A DNA stretch of 64,000 bases from Lepas anatifera (GCA_034440635.1 JAOTON010000765.1:685001-749000), one strand, 5' to 3'. Shown: positions 1 to 48,698, counted from the stretch's first letter. The notes: generated from the letters alone by a model not told the origin. A program made the numbers and translations.

Positions 1-2
1 CA

Positions 3-561
3 GCACAATGTGTTCAAGCTGAAGCAGTTGGTGGTGATGCCGCAGAGCCTGCGTACATCCAGTTTCTCGGTGACGACTTCCTGCGGCTACTGCTACTACG
101 TTACCTCTTCTGTGTTGTCGTGCTCCGCAACCACCGAGCCTTCAAGGTCAGAGCCAAGGTCGTGACTAAAGCAGGAAAAGCACATGTGTTCTGCTCACTG
201 GTCTTTGGCTGAGTAATGTCTTCTAAGGAGAGCTGTTTTGGTCAGTGATGAGAGGGAGGCACTATGTCATTTACGTGATTAGCACCCAACAGATGAAAAC
301 TCGTTAGAAATATAAGTGATTCAAGTGCTGTTTCAATGTCTGCGCTGGTGGTGGTTCCCTGGAAGTCCAATGTTTCAATGCTGCAGTGGTGTGTGCTCGC
401 CTCCCCTGAGCGGTGCCGGTGTCCTGCAGGGGTGCCAGTTCCAGCCGCGGGCGCACCCGGCCCTGCCGGAGAAGGGTGTCACCGACCACCCGGCGCTGCT
501 GGCCATCCTGGTGGAGCTGGCCACCCAGCTGGACGCCCGTCACCTCATTGTCTCCGTGTAA
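3..561 (+). CDS. 3' end of an unrecognised gene (two exons, 5' part outside window)
   Basis: Two plus-strand segments join in phase. The first is open from the window edge and ends at 146, followed by a GTCAGA donor at 147. The second starts at 430 after a CTGCAG acceptor and ends at a TAA stop at 559-561. Together they give about 92 residues. The first contains a Leu/Val-rich stretch (FLRLLLLRYLFCVVVLRNHR) that could be a buried helix or membrane segment. The second ends with a short conserved-looking C-terminus (QLDARHLIVSV). I do not recognise the family and assign no function. The support is the coherent splice phase and GC-rich, codon-like composition. Splice sites and frame are inferred, and the start and most of the gene lie to the left of the window. 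Confidence 0.4.
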
Positions 562-3555
562 CATCGGCGGGGGCACCACCAGCGCCTGCGTCCGTGCTGC
601 CCGGCAGCGGACACTTCTGCCACTTCGTCCTGTCCGGTACGTCCTCGGGGGTATCGCCTGGCCTTCTCTGACATACACGTCCCGGCCTCCTCCATCCGCA
701 AGCAGGCGCTGGCCCTTTCCGTGAAAGTATTGCGAGGTGGCTGGCGCACATGGTGTGGGGTAGTGGCGGGGACCGCGGATCGAGCTGTAACTGGTACGCT
801 GCGGGTTATAGTACAGGTGCACGGAGTAAGTATAGCGGTAGACTGATGACTGCACTTCTGTGTAGTGGGGGTTGGGTATGGGGGCGCTGGAGACGTGGCG
901 GGACCACGTGCTGTCTGACGATCCCGCTCCTCCGTACACTGCGAGGTTGGTGTGAAGCGCCTCGTCTACTCCAGATCCCTGTTGACATGGGGTTTTCGTG
1001 AAATTGAGGCCAGTAGCCTCGGGCATGCCGCAACCCTGGCGGGACCGTCCAGAATTCGTCGCCACGTGCAAACCCGTGTCGCTGGTGTGACCACCCTGTC
1101 GCGGTCGTACCCAGAACCACCCTCTCGCAAGTACGCATTGGGAGTAAGTGCTGGTCCAGTACGCGCGCCCGGTGTTGAAGCCAGTTTTGTAATGCATACT
1201 TGAGTGTGTATCCCGTGACTGTCCCTGGTGCTATTTCCTCCGTGCGCCGGGCTCCTTAACCCCGGCCCGCCTATGGATACCCGTGATTTCCAAGATAATC
1301 CGATACTGATTTCTGACTTCCCCAATTGGAGAAGACGGGACAGTCTTGGTGCGGATCAAGCATCGCTGGGTTGAGTTCTGCGTGCCATTTCAGTGTGCGA
1401 GGTATTACTCTGTCGAGACTTAGGTGTTGCGCTTACAGTAGGTGTCTGCAGCGGCTTTTATACCGGTATGTTGAGGGTGGCCTGTGATACGGGTCAGACT
1501 TTTGCTGGACGGCTTGAACTTCCGTTGCGGAGGTTGTCTTCGCGGATTGTTTTGCCCATGTATGTTCCCTGTTGTTTACATTGGATGTGAGGGTAGGCAG
1601 ACATGCCCTTTGACTGTTTGAAAAACGACTGATCTTTGAGCGGATTTGTGGTGAACCACAGATATGACAATATGACAGAAATGTCAAGTAACTGCAGTAA
1701 CAAGAGGTAAGGGGAGGCCACAACAACTCATGAACTTGAATTAGATGGGGGCTCCGGGTGCGCAGTCATCCTGTGAATGATCTGGTCTCTGCTGGTGTGG
1801 TTTACTGGAGCTCTCCTTTGATCCTGTGTTGAAAGACGACCAGCCTACTTCTGGCTGGAGCCGTCCGTGGCCTGGCCGCGCCAACACAGGGGCGCATGTA
1901 GCGACTTTCGTACCGTGCGCACAGCCCTGGTGTTGGTTCTGTGTGCTCGTAGCAGAAGATCTGGCGACACGTCCTGGAGTTACGCTGAAGAAACCTTATA
2001 TACCCCTTCCCTAGCCTCCCTGATCTGTGTAAGATGATATGGTAAGTGACGCGTTCGCGTTCTGGCTGTTTTACTCCCTTTTACAGGGTAACGTAACTTT
2101 GGATCTCGGAGTTCAGGTGCGTGCGATATTATTTTGTTTTGTAGCCCGGAGCTTGACTGTGTGCAATGCGTTATTCCATGAAATGCAAGTTTTGCCAGTG
2201 TTTTGCGTGCATAGAAGTCGCTTACGTTTATTTTTTCAGTAGTGTTTTGTATGGAAGACCATGCCACTGTGTTATGTATGTGATTTGTTTTCTTATGTAG
2301 CTGTGTATCACTGCACACACTCGTCCTAGTCAAGAAAGCTGAAATAAGTTTTGCTCCTTTAACCTAGTACTTACCTGCGACTGTAAGGGATCGAGTCGCC
2401 TGCTGGCATTCCAGGTTCGTCACACTTTAGTATTGAGAAGACGGTGTAAAGAAAGTGTGTTGTCCATGGACGCTTGCCTGCTAGCAGCTGGAGCACCGGT
2501 GCCATTAGAGGCCTGGCGTGCAACACTATGTCAAGCTGCGCTTTTTTAGTTAGGTCGGTGGTGTTGGGCAGCCAGGAAGATATTCTGACGACCTTCATCG
2601 CCCCAGCTGCGTCCTCAAATCTTCCTTCGCCGTCACACTACGACAGTATTTCCGTGGGCTTAACAGCCGTGGCGGATTCTGACAATTTTTATGCCAAGCT
2701 CGAGTCACAATTTCCTGGCATACTTAAGAAGTGCACCCCGCTTACTGGCGTAGCACTTGCCAGGATGTATGTTCCTCCGCATTGATATTGCTTTTGGCAG
2801 GTGTACGTGTGTGTAGATGTAGCCTAGAACAGCTGGTGCGAACCATGGATCGCCAGCAGTGCCGCCGGCACGTTGGGACAAGGTCGGGGCCACCTTCGCC
2901 ATTATGTCTCGCCGCCGCCTGGGAGTCATGTATTCGTCGAGTGTAGCGTTCTCCATCCCAGGAAGGGTGGTCATCTCCTCAGCTTTTCACTTTCTGATCT
3001 TCTGCTCAACCTTTTCCCTGGCATCATCACTCGCATCCGAGTTTTCAGTGGTGTGCTGTGTCACCATGGCGTGGTGTTCCCTCTGCCCCCGGGCGGTCTC
3101 TCGCTCACATCACCCGCAAACCTTCCACCTTGTGTCTTGTGCCGTGTTTATCATGGACGATGTTCCGTTATCCAAGAATCACCAAATGACACCCTTAAGT
3201 TTCTGTCCAATACACAGATTTTACAAACGCATTGTGTATTGCGTTCACACGACGGTGGTATAGGCAGCAATCAAATCTTGACACGAGCACTGTAAGCTAC
3301 TGACTGTCCATTTAACATGCCATCACAAACATTGGATACCGACTTCCCATGCACACAGCAGCTGAAGATCAGGTGAAAAACGTAAGTAAAACGACACGTA
3401 GAAACCATTCATCGAACGAAATGTCAACATGTAAACTGAACCCATCGCATGCACTGCGCGCTCGCAACTTCGTGATGTACAGTCATCCTACAGTAACCGT
3501 CAGCACAAGCAGTCACACTGCCAAGCACCCGCCGACAGTCAGCCACTGTCTCGGC
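562..3555. other. Intergenic stretch with no supported gene
   Basis: Several open frames of 60-300 codons overlap on both strands between about 300 and 3300, but none has recognisable motifs, phase-compatible splice sites or biased composition. I see no tRNA, rRNA or mobile element here. It separates the convergent 3' ends of the unrecognised plus-strand gene and the minus-strand coiled-coil gene. Confidence 0.5.
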
Positions 3556-3559
3556 CCCG

Positions 3560-4161
3560 CGTCAGCCACCTCTCCTGGGGAGTGCCGCGTCAGCCACCTC
3601 TCCTGGGGAGTGCCGCGTCAGCCACCTCTCCTGGGGAGTGCCGCGTCAGCCACCTCTCCTGGGGAGTGCCGCGTCAGCCATCTCTCCTGGGGAGTGCCGC
3701 GTCAGCCACCTTTACCTAGGAGTGCCGCGTCAGCCAGCGCTCCTGAGGACTGCCGCGTCAGCCACCTCTCCTCAGGAGTGCCGCGTCAGCCACCTCTCCT
3801 GGGGAGTGCCGCGTCAGCCATCTCTCCTGGGGAGTGCCGCGTCAGCCACCTTTACCTAGGAGTGCCGTGTCAGCCAGCGCTCCTGAGGACTGCCGCGTCA
3901 GCCACCTCTCCTGAGGAGTTCCGCGTCAGCCACCTCTCCTGGGGAGTGCCGCGTCAGCCACCTCTCCTGAAGAGTGCCGCGTCAGCCACCTTTACTTAGG
4001 AGTGCCGCGTCAGCCACCTCTCCTGAGGAGTTCCGCGTCAGCCACCTCTCCTGGGGAGTGCCGCGTCAGCCACCTCTCCTGGGGAGTGCCGCGTCAGCCA
4101 CCTCTCCTGAAGAGTGCCGCGTCAGCCACCTCTTCAGGAGTGCCGCGTCAGCCACCTCTCC

Positions 4162-4166
<5 letters not shown>
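3560..4166. repeat. 28-bp minisatellite at the stop codon of the coiled-coil gene
   Basis: About 21 tandem copies of a 28-bp unit with core GGAGTGCCGCGTCAGCCA. Variants (TTTACCTAGG, GCGCTCCTGAGGAC, GAAGAG) recur in a fixed order, so blocks of several units are themselves duplicated, for example 3677-3780 and 3821-3920. The array reads open on the plus strand because the unit lacks stop codons in several frames, which explains the apparent long ORFs there. On the minus strand its edge supplies the TGA stop of the coiled-coil gene. Confidence 0.9.
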
Positions 4167-39678
<35,512 letters not shown>

Positions 39679-40780
39679 CACATATAATAATTAATAGCCA
39701 CAGGTGTGATCTACCATGGTTTCACGCTGTCTATCTCCTTAAATGAACGCAATATTCTTATATATAAATGATGAGTGATACGCATAATTCAAGGTCTCTT
39801 CCCGTTGAAAAGAATGATTATAATCCGCACCACTTTGACTGGAACGGTAGGAGAATATAATAAAATGCGATATGTTTATGAGTATCTCGAGACCATCAAA
39901 CGGGCCGCAGATACATTTGCCGCGATAGCACACGGATTACTCACATCTCAAAATGGCTCGTGAAACCGTTACTTTCGATCTCTCATTAAAGCGATGTCCT
40001 CTTGATTAAAAATTGAGAATTTGTTGAACGTCAGAGCATTAAAATTATAAACCACACGCTTAAAATCTCTATACGCAAATATTCATCGCACTTACGTCAG
40101 CCGATACAGTGGGGACTCAAGAAAATGTTCAGATATCGTCTGGAACAATATATTGCCAAAAACATATCAGGTCAATCGGTGGTTACGACAAGAATTACAG
40201 GCCAAAATACGAAAATAAGATATTTGAACACGACAGGAGCCCGTCAAATTTTCTATTCGTGGCCGAGACAAAGAAAAAGTGCCAGTAAAACGAGGCCTAA
40301 AAGTTATGAGAAATCCACATCCGGGATGACTTGAAACCTTAAAGACAATTATAATAGTCAACACTAACATAAGCTACACAGCTAACCAATGTTTAAGCCT
40401 GCAAATGACGATCAGATACATAAATAGTCTGAAAACCCCACTCTAAGGGATAAAAATATATATTGTATGTACATGCTTTAGACGACAAATTTAGGATACA
40501 AGAGAAAATTGACAGTTAGATGGTCTAAGCAATGGAAACAAAATATGGAACACTCTTAAAATACTTAAGACAGATCCCACTCTATGTCTGAAATATAAGA
40601 CTCGCATACGCCAGTGGTGAAACACCGGTCAAATTTTTTTCGCGCAGGACGACAACTGAAGCAGCCCGTTCCCACTCCAGGGCATGCTAAAACTTCTCAC
40701 GGACATACAATGCGACGCCACATCAACCTCGTAATCCATAAGCACGATCAGCAACACACAAGGCGATCGTAAAAATGTGC
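39679..40780. other. Spacer between CWC15 and the coiled-coil gene
   Basis: AT-rich, only short frames. Holds the 3' UTR of CWC15 and presumably the promoter and 5' UTR of the coiled-coil gene. I see no clear core promoter motif. Confidence 0.4.
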
Positions 40781-41455
40781 TCATTTAACATACTTGTCCA
40801 TAAACCTTTTGTGGAAATCATTGCGAAGGGCGTCGTTGACGAAACGGGGCGTTTTACGGTCGGGCTCGGCACGGGCACAGTTTTTGAACACCACATCGTC
40901 GTCCCAGCGGCGTTTGACGCGTGCGTCCTGTTTGCCGGCCGCGCCACTGGCCAGCAGCGGGTTACCAGACAAAATGTTCTCCATCCGGATTCGCTCCTCC
41001 TCGGCCTTGCGCTCGGCCTCCTTGCGGACGGCCTCGGCGGCGCGCTCGCGGCGAATGCGCTGCAGCTCGGCCATCAGCTCCGCCTCGTCGTCGTCAGAGT
41101 CTGAGCCGGAGTCCGAGTCGTCCGGTGCGTCGTCTATGTCCAGCGCTGCCGCCGGCGGCGGCTCCAGCCGCGGTTTGCTCCGCGACGATGACGACGAGGA
41201 GCCGCCGGTGGAGACGGCCGCCGCGCCGCTTCCCCGCTTGTCTCTCACAGCACGCTCGCGGTCCTCCAGCTCGCGCCGGAAGTCGCGGCCGTGGTGCTCG
41301 TCCACCGTGCCCTGACCCGGCTCGCGCTGCTTCAGCTTCTGGTGGGCAGGCAGATCTCGCGACGAGTACTGCTTGCTGATGGCGGACAGGTCCTTCTCAC
41401 CGCGCGCGGAGCCGCCGCGCGCCGGCTCAAAGGTGGGCCGCGCCGCCGTCGTCAT
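40781..41455 (-). CDS. CWC15: CWC15, spliceosome-associated protein
   Basis: Single-exon 224-residue protein, the usual length for the Cwf15/Cwc15 family. It starts [15 protein letters not shown] with [16 protein letters not shown] and [11 protein letters not shown], all hallmark N-terminal blocks. The middle is Ser-rich then Asp/Ser-acidic (about residues 100-125), followed by a charged helix ([20 protein letters not shown]). The conserved C-terminus reads [11 protein letters not shown], then [15 protein letters not shown] and FHKRFMDKY. The family is part of the Prp19/CDC5L-associated core of the activated spliceosome and acts in pre-mRNA splicing in the nucleus. The ATG at 41455-41453 is supported by the invariant [12 protein letters not shown] start. 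The gene is on the same strand as the coiled-coil gene. Confidence 0.97.
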   Translation of the reverse strand: MTTAARPTFEPARGGSARGEKDLSAISKQYSSRDLPAHQKLKQREPGQGTVDEHHGRDFRRELEDRERAVRDKRGSGAAAVSTGGSSSSSSRSKPRLEPPPAAALDIDDAPDDSDSGSDSDDDEAELMAELQRIRRERAAEAVRKEAERKAEEERIRMENILSGNPLLASGAAGKQDARVKRRWDDDVVFKNCARAEPDRKTPRFVNDALRNDFHKRFMDKYVK

Positions 41456-42090
41456 GGTTTCAGCTCAGATCGCCGCTGATCGCTGAAACAGAAATGGATG
41501 GTCAGGACACGGGCACATCTTACATGTACGGGTACAGGACAGCACTTCAATGCAACAACTGGTTAGGCCATTGTCATAATTTAGCTTACTTTCACAGAAA
41601 ACAAATATAAAAAATAGAAGCGACATTTCTCACCGCCTTCCATAAAATGACAGTGATAATGCGTTTGAATCGGTTTGTGTTCTGAAAGTGTGTTATGCAT
41701 TCTGGTAGATTTTTCCAGCTTTTAACGAAGGTTTGAAGAAAAAAAATAGTTGAAGGGAAGAGGTTCTTGACTTCGACAAAGTCAATGTTCTTGCATTCCG
41801 TAATAGTCAGCCTATGTCTAGGTTCTTTAATGAGGGATGTAATTAGGTAGGTAAACTGTGGCCAGAGACAATATTTTATGGAAAACTATGAGTTTGTGCA
41901 TTTCTAAACATTTCTACGCGCTTTTAATGTCTCCAGTCCTCACTAAGCCTTCAGGTTTCCCGATTGGGTTCTAAACAGTGCTCCACTTATTAGCTCAGCT
42001 GCCCTGTTTTGCAATCTTCGAGCCAAATTGAGTAGGATATAGTAATATGGTTGTCATATACGGCATCTGCATAATCAAACAGAGGTCGGA
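41456..42090. other. 5' flank of CWC15
   Basis: Contains GTTTCAGCTCAGATCGCCGC next to the start codon and AT-rich sequence beyond. No further coding exon is needed. Nothing else is recognised. Confidence 0.4.
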
Positions 42091-42099
42091 TGTAAATTT

Positions 42100-42735
42100 T
42101 GTAAAATTTAATAGAGTGTTTGGGGACGTGCCGTGCAATAGGATAAGTTGAGGTGAGTGATTTCAACACATTTTTTAAGTATGAAATTTAGATGTTCATG
42201 GAATCTAAGGTCGGTTGAAAACGTCAATCCTAGATGCTTTTGGGTTTTGACGCAGGGTATTACGCTGCCTGACATTTTCAACTCTAAATATATTTTTGGT
42301 GACTTGGGTATCTGTAATTGTCTGTTGTATCGTTTTATAAGCATTGAATTTAATTTCCCAATCAATCCCAAACCTGCTTATCGTATCTAGGTTATTCTGA
42401 GTGGCTGCTTGGGCAGTTAAGGACCCTTGCGCATTGGATGAAACAAGTGCCACGTCATCAGCGAAAAACAAAATTGCATTATTAGTCATCTCTGCCAAAT
42501 CAATAAGGTATATAAGTGCCAATGAGGGCCCCAAGGACCGAGCCCTGCGGGCATCCTGCTTTCAGGCCAAGTGGTTGAGAGAATGTGCTTCCTATTTTTA
42601 CCAGCTGTTGTCGATTGTCCAAATAAGATTCAAGCCATTTCAAAAAGAGTCCCTTTAATTCCGCACTTCTACTTGCATTTGAAGAGTAGACCAGGGTGCC
42701 AAACAGTATTGACATATTTCGAAATATCAAAATAT
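42100..42735 (-). pseudogene. Degenerate LINE reverse transcriptase fragment
   Basis: On the minus strand, overlapping frames give the RT motifs LGLKAGCPQGSVLGA and LIDLAEMTNNAILFFADDVAL (FADD catalytic box), then KTQKHLGLTFSTDLRFHEHL. A frame change lies between the first two motifs. No endonuclease or ends are seen. It resembles Jockey/CR1-like RTs and differs from the 29-36 kb element. Confidence 0.75.
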
Positions 42736-43154
42736 ATAGCGGTAAAGTCTTGATTATGATTCAAAGATTCAAACTTTCATGCGTGAAATAAAGAAGTTGC
42801 AATTGAATCCCATGGTGTGGCCTGTAGCCGCTTTGCTTTTCTGTCAAAATGTTATTTCCATTGATATGGATATAGAGTTTCTAAAACAATAATTTCTCTA
42901 ACATTTTGGAAATGCAAGATGAGTCCGAAGAGCTACCGGTCTGAGCCGGAATCTAAGGTCGGTTGAAAACGCCAATCCTAGATGCTATGCACGTTCTGTT
43001 CCTCTTTAAGCAAGGTTCCTTTGTCTTAAGCAGGTTCTGTTCCTCTTTATTTCTTGGATATTGCTGGCTACCATCAATTCATTAATATCGATCTGAAGAC
43101 GTTCCGAGAACGAAATATTATCGAATATCATACAACAAGAGAATGTTTTAGACA

Positions 43155-43640
43155 CCACCGCGGTGGCGCAGTTGGTTAAGGTGCCTCGGTCCAGTGTGGG
43201 AGGTCCTTGGATCAAAGCTGACCTCTGGCAGCCTTTTCCTCGATCGCCTCCTACCCAGAAGATGGCAGTACACTGGGTAGTGCCCGCCTTGACTAGGGAC
43301 TTCCGCTGACCAATCAGCGCCCTTGTTATTGGGAGCACGGGCTTGATCTGCCTTTAAACAGATCCACCGGTCCGGTGGCACCGCCCGAGGGCACGGCCTC
43401 GCCGCGTGTCACCGGAGCAGTCCTCTGTTCCGCCGGGCCCAAAAATCGGGATAGCTCCACTATCTAGTACAGTGGGGCGCATGATATGGAGAGTGCGGAC
43501 ATGACTGTCCCACAAGGGTGCCGATAAGCGTAAGCCCTGCTGCCGTGCACATAGTGTGCGTCTGCGTGTGTGTGGTGCAAATGTGTAAAATGTTTCCGGG
43601 TTGGGAAGGCAAAAATATTAAAAAAGAAAAGAAAAAAGAG
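43155..43640 (+). repeat. tRNA-derived SINE
   Basis: Head with A box TGGCGCAGTTGGTTAAG (43164-43180) and a degraded B box near 43210 (GGTCCTTGGATCAAAGC), followed by a body of about 300 bp and an A-rich end with AAAAGAAAAGAAAAAAGAGA. Not a functional tRNA gene: no cloverleaf can be folded past the D arm. Confidence 0.6.
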
Positions 43641-43699
43641 AATGTTTTAGAGCTTTTCGAAGCATTGCGAGGAGGCCAAACAAAACTTAATATTCATCT

Positions 43700-45360
43700 T
43701 AAATAATGCCTCACATATTATCAGTGCTTAGACAAGAGCTACCGGTCTTTTAAAATATGCAGGTGACGTTTGCAAGCTTCCAATAGCTGGGGAATTTTTT
43801 CCGTTACAGTTTTTAAAGAAATCTTATACAAGACAGATGCGAGGAAGACAAGAGTACAACAAGAAAGAACCTAACAGCACCCCGCACCCACGAGCAATGG
43901 GAAAATCAGCAGCGAAATCGGCACGAATAAAAAATGACAGAGCAGGTCAACACAGGGTACTTAAACTACGGGTACAACCAAGTTTCCTACTAAATATAGT
44001 CCTCCCATGATGACGTCACCGCCCTTTCCTACCAAGTTCTAAGAGATTCTACTAAGTTTTTGGAAGGATCAGCTGGAACATACCAAGTTTGGGCTTATTT
44101 GGCAGCAATCTAGTATAAATCGAAATCAACTTGTTTCACCCATTTAACAGTAACCTTGATCTCAACGGCGAGCAGCGTATTTTACGTAAATTTTATGAAA
44201 AAATGATAACACTTCAAAGAATTTGTTGAAAGGGCAGGCATTTATTTGATCAACTCAGGCCTACTTAATAGCCGAGAGAAATAAGTTTACCTTCGCTCAA
44301 GAGATCACCGGTGTTTATTATCATTCCTTCCAAAGACCATCAGGGACTGGAATCTACTGCCAGAAGAATCTTTGGATCGTGATTCTTTGATTTCTCTCTT
44401 GTAACTCTGGTGTGATTATTGTTTGTTCTTTTGGCTTTGCGAGACACGAGCTACAGCACTTCAATTGACAAAATAATCAACTCGATGATTGTGGTCAATA
44501 TACGGTAGAAGTAGAAGTATCTTCTGCTGCAGGTGCCACCAACAGCCAATCAAAGGTCAGAAATCAACAGCCAATCAAAATCGAGATTAGTCTTACTGCA
44601 AACAGCTGTTAGTGCTGAACCTGTCCTTATTTTGACACCCTCTGGAAAATTTGTAGAAATAATATTCTTCACTGGAGTTTTTGCAAAACGTCTGATGGTT
44701 TCACAAATAAAAATCTTATAGCTTTCTGTTCGACCATATAAGTTGTGTTGATAAAGTTCTAAAATAGGCTATTTAGAGCTTCGAAAAAGTGCAATTTCTT
44801 CAATGCCCTGCATAGTAACTGTTGTGCCTCTCCAGCCATGATGACGTAATGTTGCCAAACAACTTGAACGGGGTCTGGGTCAACACACTCCGTTCTGTTG
44901 CCTTTGGCTACATCAAAACTCAAGCTAATTCTGCCACGTGCATCTGCACCCACAGAGAGTATCCCATGTCCAATGAGAGTGATTTGTTGAAGTTTTGTTG
45001 GAGGTTCACCTATAAGAATTGAAATTAGCCTCAGGAGCCTACGGGTGTTTATTGTAGGAGCGCTTCGGTCTCTGTCACTTGGATTTTGAATAATTCAGGT
45101 ATGTTAGAATAATTCTGGTAATTCAAGGTCCTTTAGTGGCTCTGATTGTTTAGCAAAATGAGTTCAATAAATTGGCCTTTCCACCATCATCTACCATCGC
45201 CGAACCATCTTAACTTTCGAGTGGTGGTACAGCATTAGACGTTCGTTTGCCAAAAATATCCTTAAAAATTTGGTAATACGTTCTTGGATTTTGCTTACAT
45301 TCCACTAATATTCAAAGTTTGCTTGATAAACATTTGTTTGATAAATTCGTTAAACTCGGT
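43700..45360. other. AT-rich spacer, no gene recognised
   Basis: Only short frames. The part from about 44760 to 45030 on the minus strand has weak LINE-like composition continuous with the fragment at 45370-45620. Confidence 0.4.
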
Positions 45361-45369
45361 CATTTTATT

Positions 45370-45620
45370 CCATTGAGCTCTCCATTGTTTCCATGATAGT
45401 TGGATTCTTCTGAATTGGCTTTATTGCTCTTTTTATCAATCTTGAATAAGCGATCCCACTTCTGTAAGTTTCTCTTTAGTTCCGAATTGATCCAAGGCTT
45501 ATCTTCACTGTTGATATTAATAGTTTTAGTAGGTATGGATTCCTTTTCTGAGCAAATAATGACATCTGATAAGACCTCGGTCGCCTCGTCTATCTCAATA
45601 AGCTGTAATTGATCCTAAAC
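45370..45620 (-). pseudogene. Degenerate LINE fragment (endonuclease-RT linker)
   Basis: Minus-strand frame reads NINSEDKPWINSELKRNLQK followed by WDRLFKIDKK, the motif that follows the endonuclease in many LINE ORF2 proteins, and then a stop. No other domain is preserved nearby. Confidence 0.5.
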
Positions 45621-48420
45621 CATATTTTGAAGAATGCCTGCTATTTTCTTCATATCTATTCTGTGACAAAAGCTAAAGAAAAATGCAAACCCACTGGTGG
45701 TTCTCAGTAGCCTATGAACACTGTTTGAAAATCAGATGTAAAAGAGACTGAAGATGAGTGCTTTCAGCCTCTAATTCCACCAAAGAAGAAACACAATCCT
45801 CAAACTCAAAATAGCCTGATGCCTTACAAGTAGAGCTAAAATACATTTTCTTTGAGAAAACAAGACACCTGCTCAAGCCAAATTTGGACTGTCAAGCTTA
45901 GACCTGACCGAGTTCAGTAAGGGTAAGACATGGGCCTTCAACTCCCATTTTATTTCTGGTCGAATAACCAATGAGTGGCAAGAACAAGGCTAAAATATGC
46001 ATTGAAATTTATGGGCCTTTCCAACAAGATGAAATGCACAAGGTGTTCTTTCAATAATCATCATAATTTTTATTTGAGTTTTCCATGGAGACAGGAGTGA
46101 ACAAGAGCAGAAAGATGAAAGCAGAGGAGTGGGCACAACAGAATCAAGCAAAAGGGAATAATGAGCAGCCAAAACAGAAAGCAATTGCAGACAACTGGAA
46201 TGTACAGAATAACATGAAGCAGATGGAAAGATTATACAACCAGAGCAAAATTCATTAACATCTAGTGTCATTCTAATCTAACTTCGCTCATTAACATCTA
46301 GAAGAGGAGTCACTGATTCACACCAGAATTGGAGAGGGGTGTATGCCTGGGGAGCAGGATGACCAGTATCTTGCCTGTCTGGATGGACAAATATCTTTTA
46401 ATAGTTCTTTTTGTTTAACATGCTTAATTTGAATTTGTAGGTGAGCTGAATAAATGTGCATGGATCTAAATATGTATATAATGTAGCCTGTTTGCAGAAC
46501 AAAACCAAAACAATAAAAAAGGTAAGTAAGAAAGACAAATTAAACATACAAGACAGGACAAAACATACAAAAACTGGAAAATTAACAAAATACTGAGTCA
46601 ACACAAGGGAATGAACAAAAGTGAACAGAAATATGGAAAAAACAAAACAGCAAATATTAAGGGCTGCATAGCACACATAAAACTTCAGCCGGATAATACC
46701 TGAGGGAGCAAACCAGTAAAGCCGGACTGTGGTCCCTGCCTGCTCCCTTCTGTGCCCTTTCCCCAACACCAATTTTAACATGCATTTTTCATTGCTGAGG
46801 TGGACTGCTCCATTGTTCATTGCTCATGTCTTTTAATACTGCCTCGCTTCTGCAAATATATGTAGATTCAAGTAACAAGCATAAGGACAACAAAATCATA
46901 AAAAATAAAGATCAAATTTCAAGGCCCACACATGCATCAGGACTCTAGACCTTGTGGACAAGGTCGATCATGAGCCAAATAAACAATAACGATGATACCT
47001 AAATTTTTACTGACAGCCCGTTCAGGACCTCAAAACAAGCAGTAACATCTAGTGTGTGGTATCACAAAGTTTAATTAATAAGATAAAAAACACCTTAATT
47101 TTTATTTTTTAAGTTACACTCTTTAACATGTTCTTTCTCTTATGATTAAAGGGATATATGCAAAAATTGTATTGGCTATATCAAAAGGTTACAAAAAGTT
47201 GTTTCAGAAGTCCTATTCTCATTTTTGCGAATTCGGCCTGCAAATGCCTTAAAATTGCTCTCAAAATCAACATTTCTAGACGACTTTACTGGTACACCTC
47301 ATATCAATGTTTATGACATCCACATGGCTAAGGCTATCAATTTCTCTAATAATTAGGCCATATCTATCCTAAACAGTGATGTAAAACTTTGGGCTACTCC
47401 AGAAAAAAATTACTTTAGAAAAACAACATTCCAAAACTCTTTTGAAACAGAAATATAGGGCTTAAAAGAAATCACAATTAACCAATCAGAAGCTTAGGAA
47501 TTCTCAAACTGGGGTCACGTGACCTATCTGACGCAAAATTTTTGTCATCCTGGGGCAGAAGCAGAAAATGGCTCAAGACCCGAGGTACGAAACCGCTGAA
47601 GACTTGAGTAATTGTTTTTTCCGTTTTTAGGGCAAACTTATTCATTTTGGAATTTTTTAAAGCTTTTTAAAATTAATTCAAATACAAATACAGGAGGGCA
47701 AACATTTGTATTATAAAAAAACATTTTTCATTTTTTAATAGTTTTTGAAAAGTAAGTGATGGGTATGGGCACGGGCAAGTGATGGGCATTTTATCGAAAC
47801 TGTTAACCTATTTCGATAATAAGTGAGTGGCTTCCTAAAATTTTGCCGAAGATACAAAAATAATTGAATTTTTCAAATAGCAAGAAACCACAATAATAAT
47901 TTTTTCGCGTATCTCCCTTTAATCCCACAGTCCGAGATTTCGATACCGTATTTTGATTTCCTTCGTAAACACACGTTTTCATATCTAACATTCCCCAATA
48001 ATATCCCAGGATCTTCCCATTTTTCAACAGCAAATCTCTCACTACTTACAGAATATATAGTGGCGAAAATGAGTTTTATCTATCCTCACACTGAAGTGGC
48101 TTATCTTTTATTCTTTTAGCGCCTATGCTATGCATACAGTGGCCAAGATACGTTGCAGCAGCGCCGCAAGGGCAAGATACAAGGTACTTTGCAAGATACG
48201 CGCAAGGAACAGCATGAAGCAAGAGCGCTGCAACTGTATTTGGATCAAGGTGGGCGCCATGCTCGTTTTATGGTTAAATATTTAATTTCATGAGATTCCG
48301 CATATAATCATAAAAAAATATAATGAAAACAATATAAAATATACTTTTATAGTAAATTATTTCATTTAATAGCTACCATACTTTTCTAAAATTAAAATTT
48401 AGGTCTTTAAAAACACCCAC
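45621..48420. other. AT-rich spacer upstream of cyclin B
   Basis: No gene, RNA gene or mobile element that I can support. Short frames only. Confidence 0.4.
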
Positions 48421-48432
48421 CTCGGAATTGGA

Positions 48433-48472
48433 CCAATCAGTCCGTCCTGGTCAGCGGGCATTTAAATTTGAA
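48433..48472 (+). promoter_or_regulatory. CCAAT box and CHR-like element upstream of cyclin B
   Basis: GACCAATCAG holds a CCAAT box (48433-48437), and TTTGAA, the cell-cycle-genes homology region consensus, lies at 48467-48472, 182 bp before the start codon. B-type cyclin promoters in animals are typically driven by NF-Y at CCAAT boxes and repressed outside G2/M through a CHR. Assignment here rests on motif and position only. Confidence 0.45.
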
Positions 48473-48653
48473 TTTACGGATGGGAGGTGCGGCGTTCGTG
48501 TAATGATCACGTGAAATTTTATTTTTGGCTTGGAAAACTGGTGTTGAAGAGTTAACTCGAACTCGTACGAGCTTTCGACGTGTCTTACTTCGTGAAATAT
48601 TAGATTTTTGAGACTCAACGATATTTATAGACGATTTTATCCGAGCATCGAAC

Positions 48654-48698
48654 ATGTCTCATACATTGCGATCAAACGCACCGCGACTTGGAGGCAAT
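48654..48698 (+). CDS. CycB: Cyclin B exon 1
   Basis: ATG plus 14 codons ([15 protein letters not shown]) followed by a perfect GTAAGT donor. It ends in phase 0 as exon 2 requires. The start is inferred from this fit and from the promoter motifs upstream. Confidence 0.8.

Noticed and set aside
304..1197. 297-codon open frame on the minus strand
   Set aside because: No recognisable motif, overlaps the supported plus-strand terminal exon, and composition is not gene-like.
3349..3999. 216-codon plus-strand frame rich in RQPPLLGSAA repeats
   Set aside because: It is translation of the 28-bp minisatellite; frames are open only because the unit has no stop.
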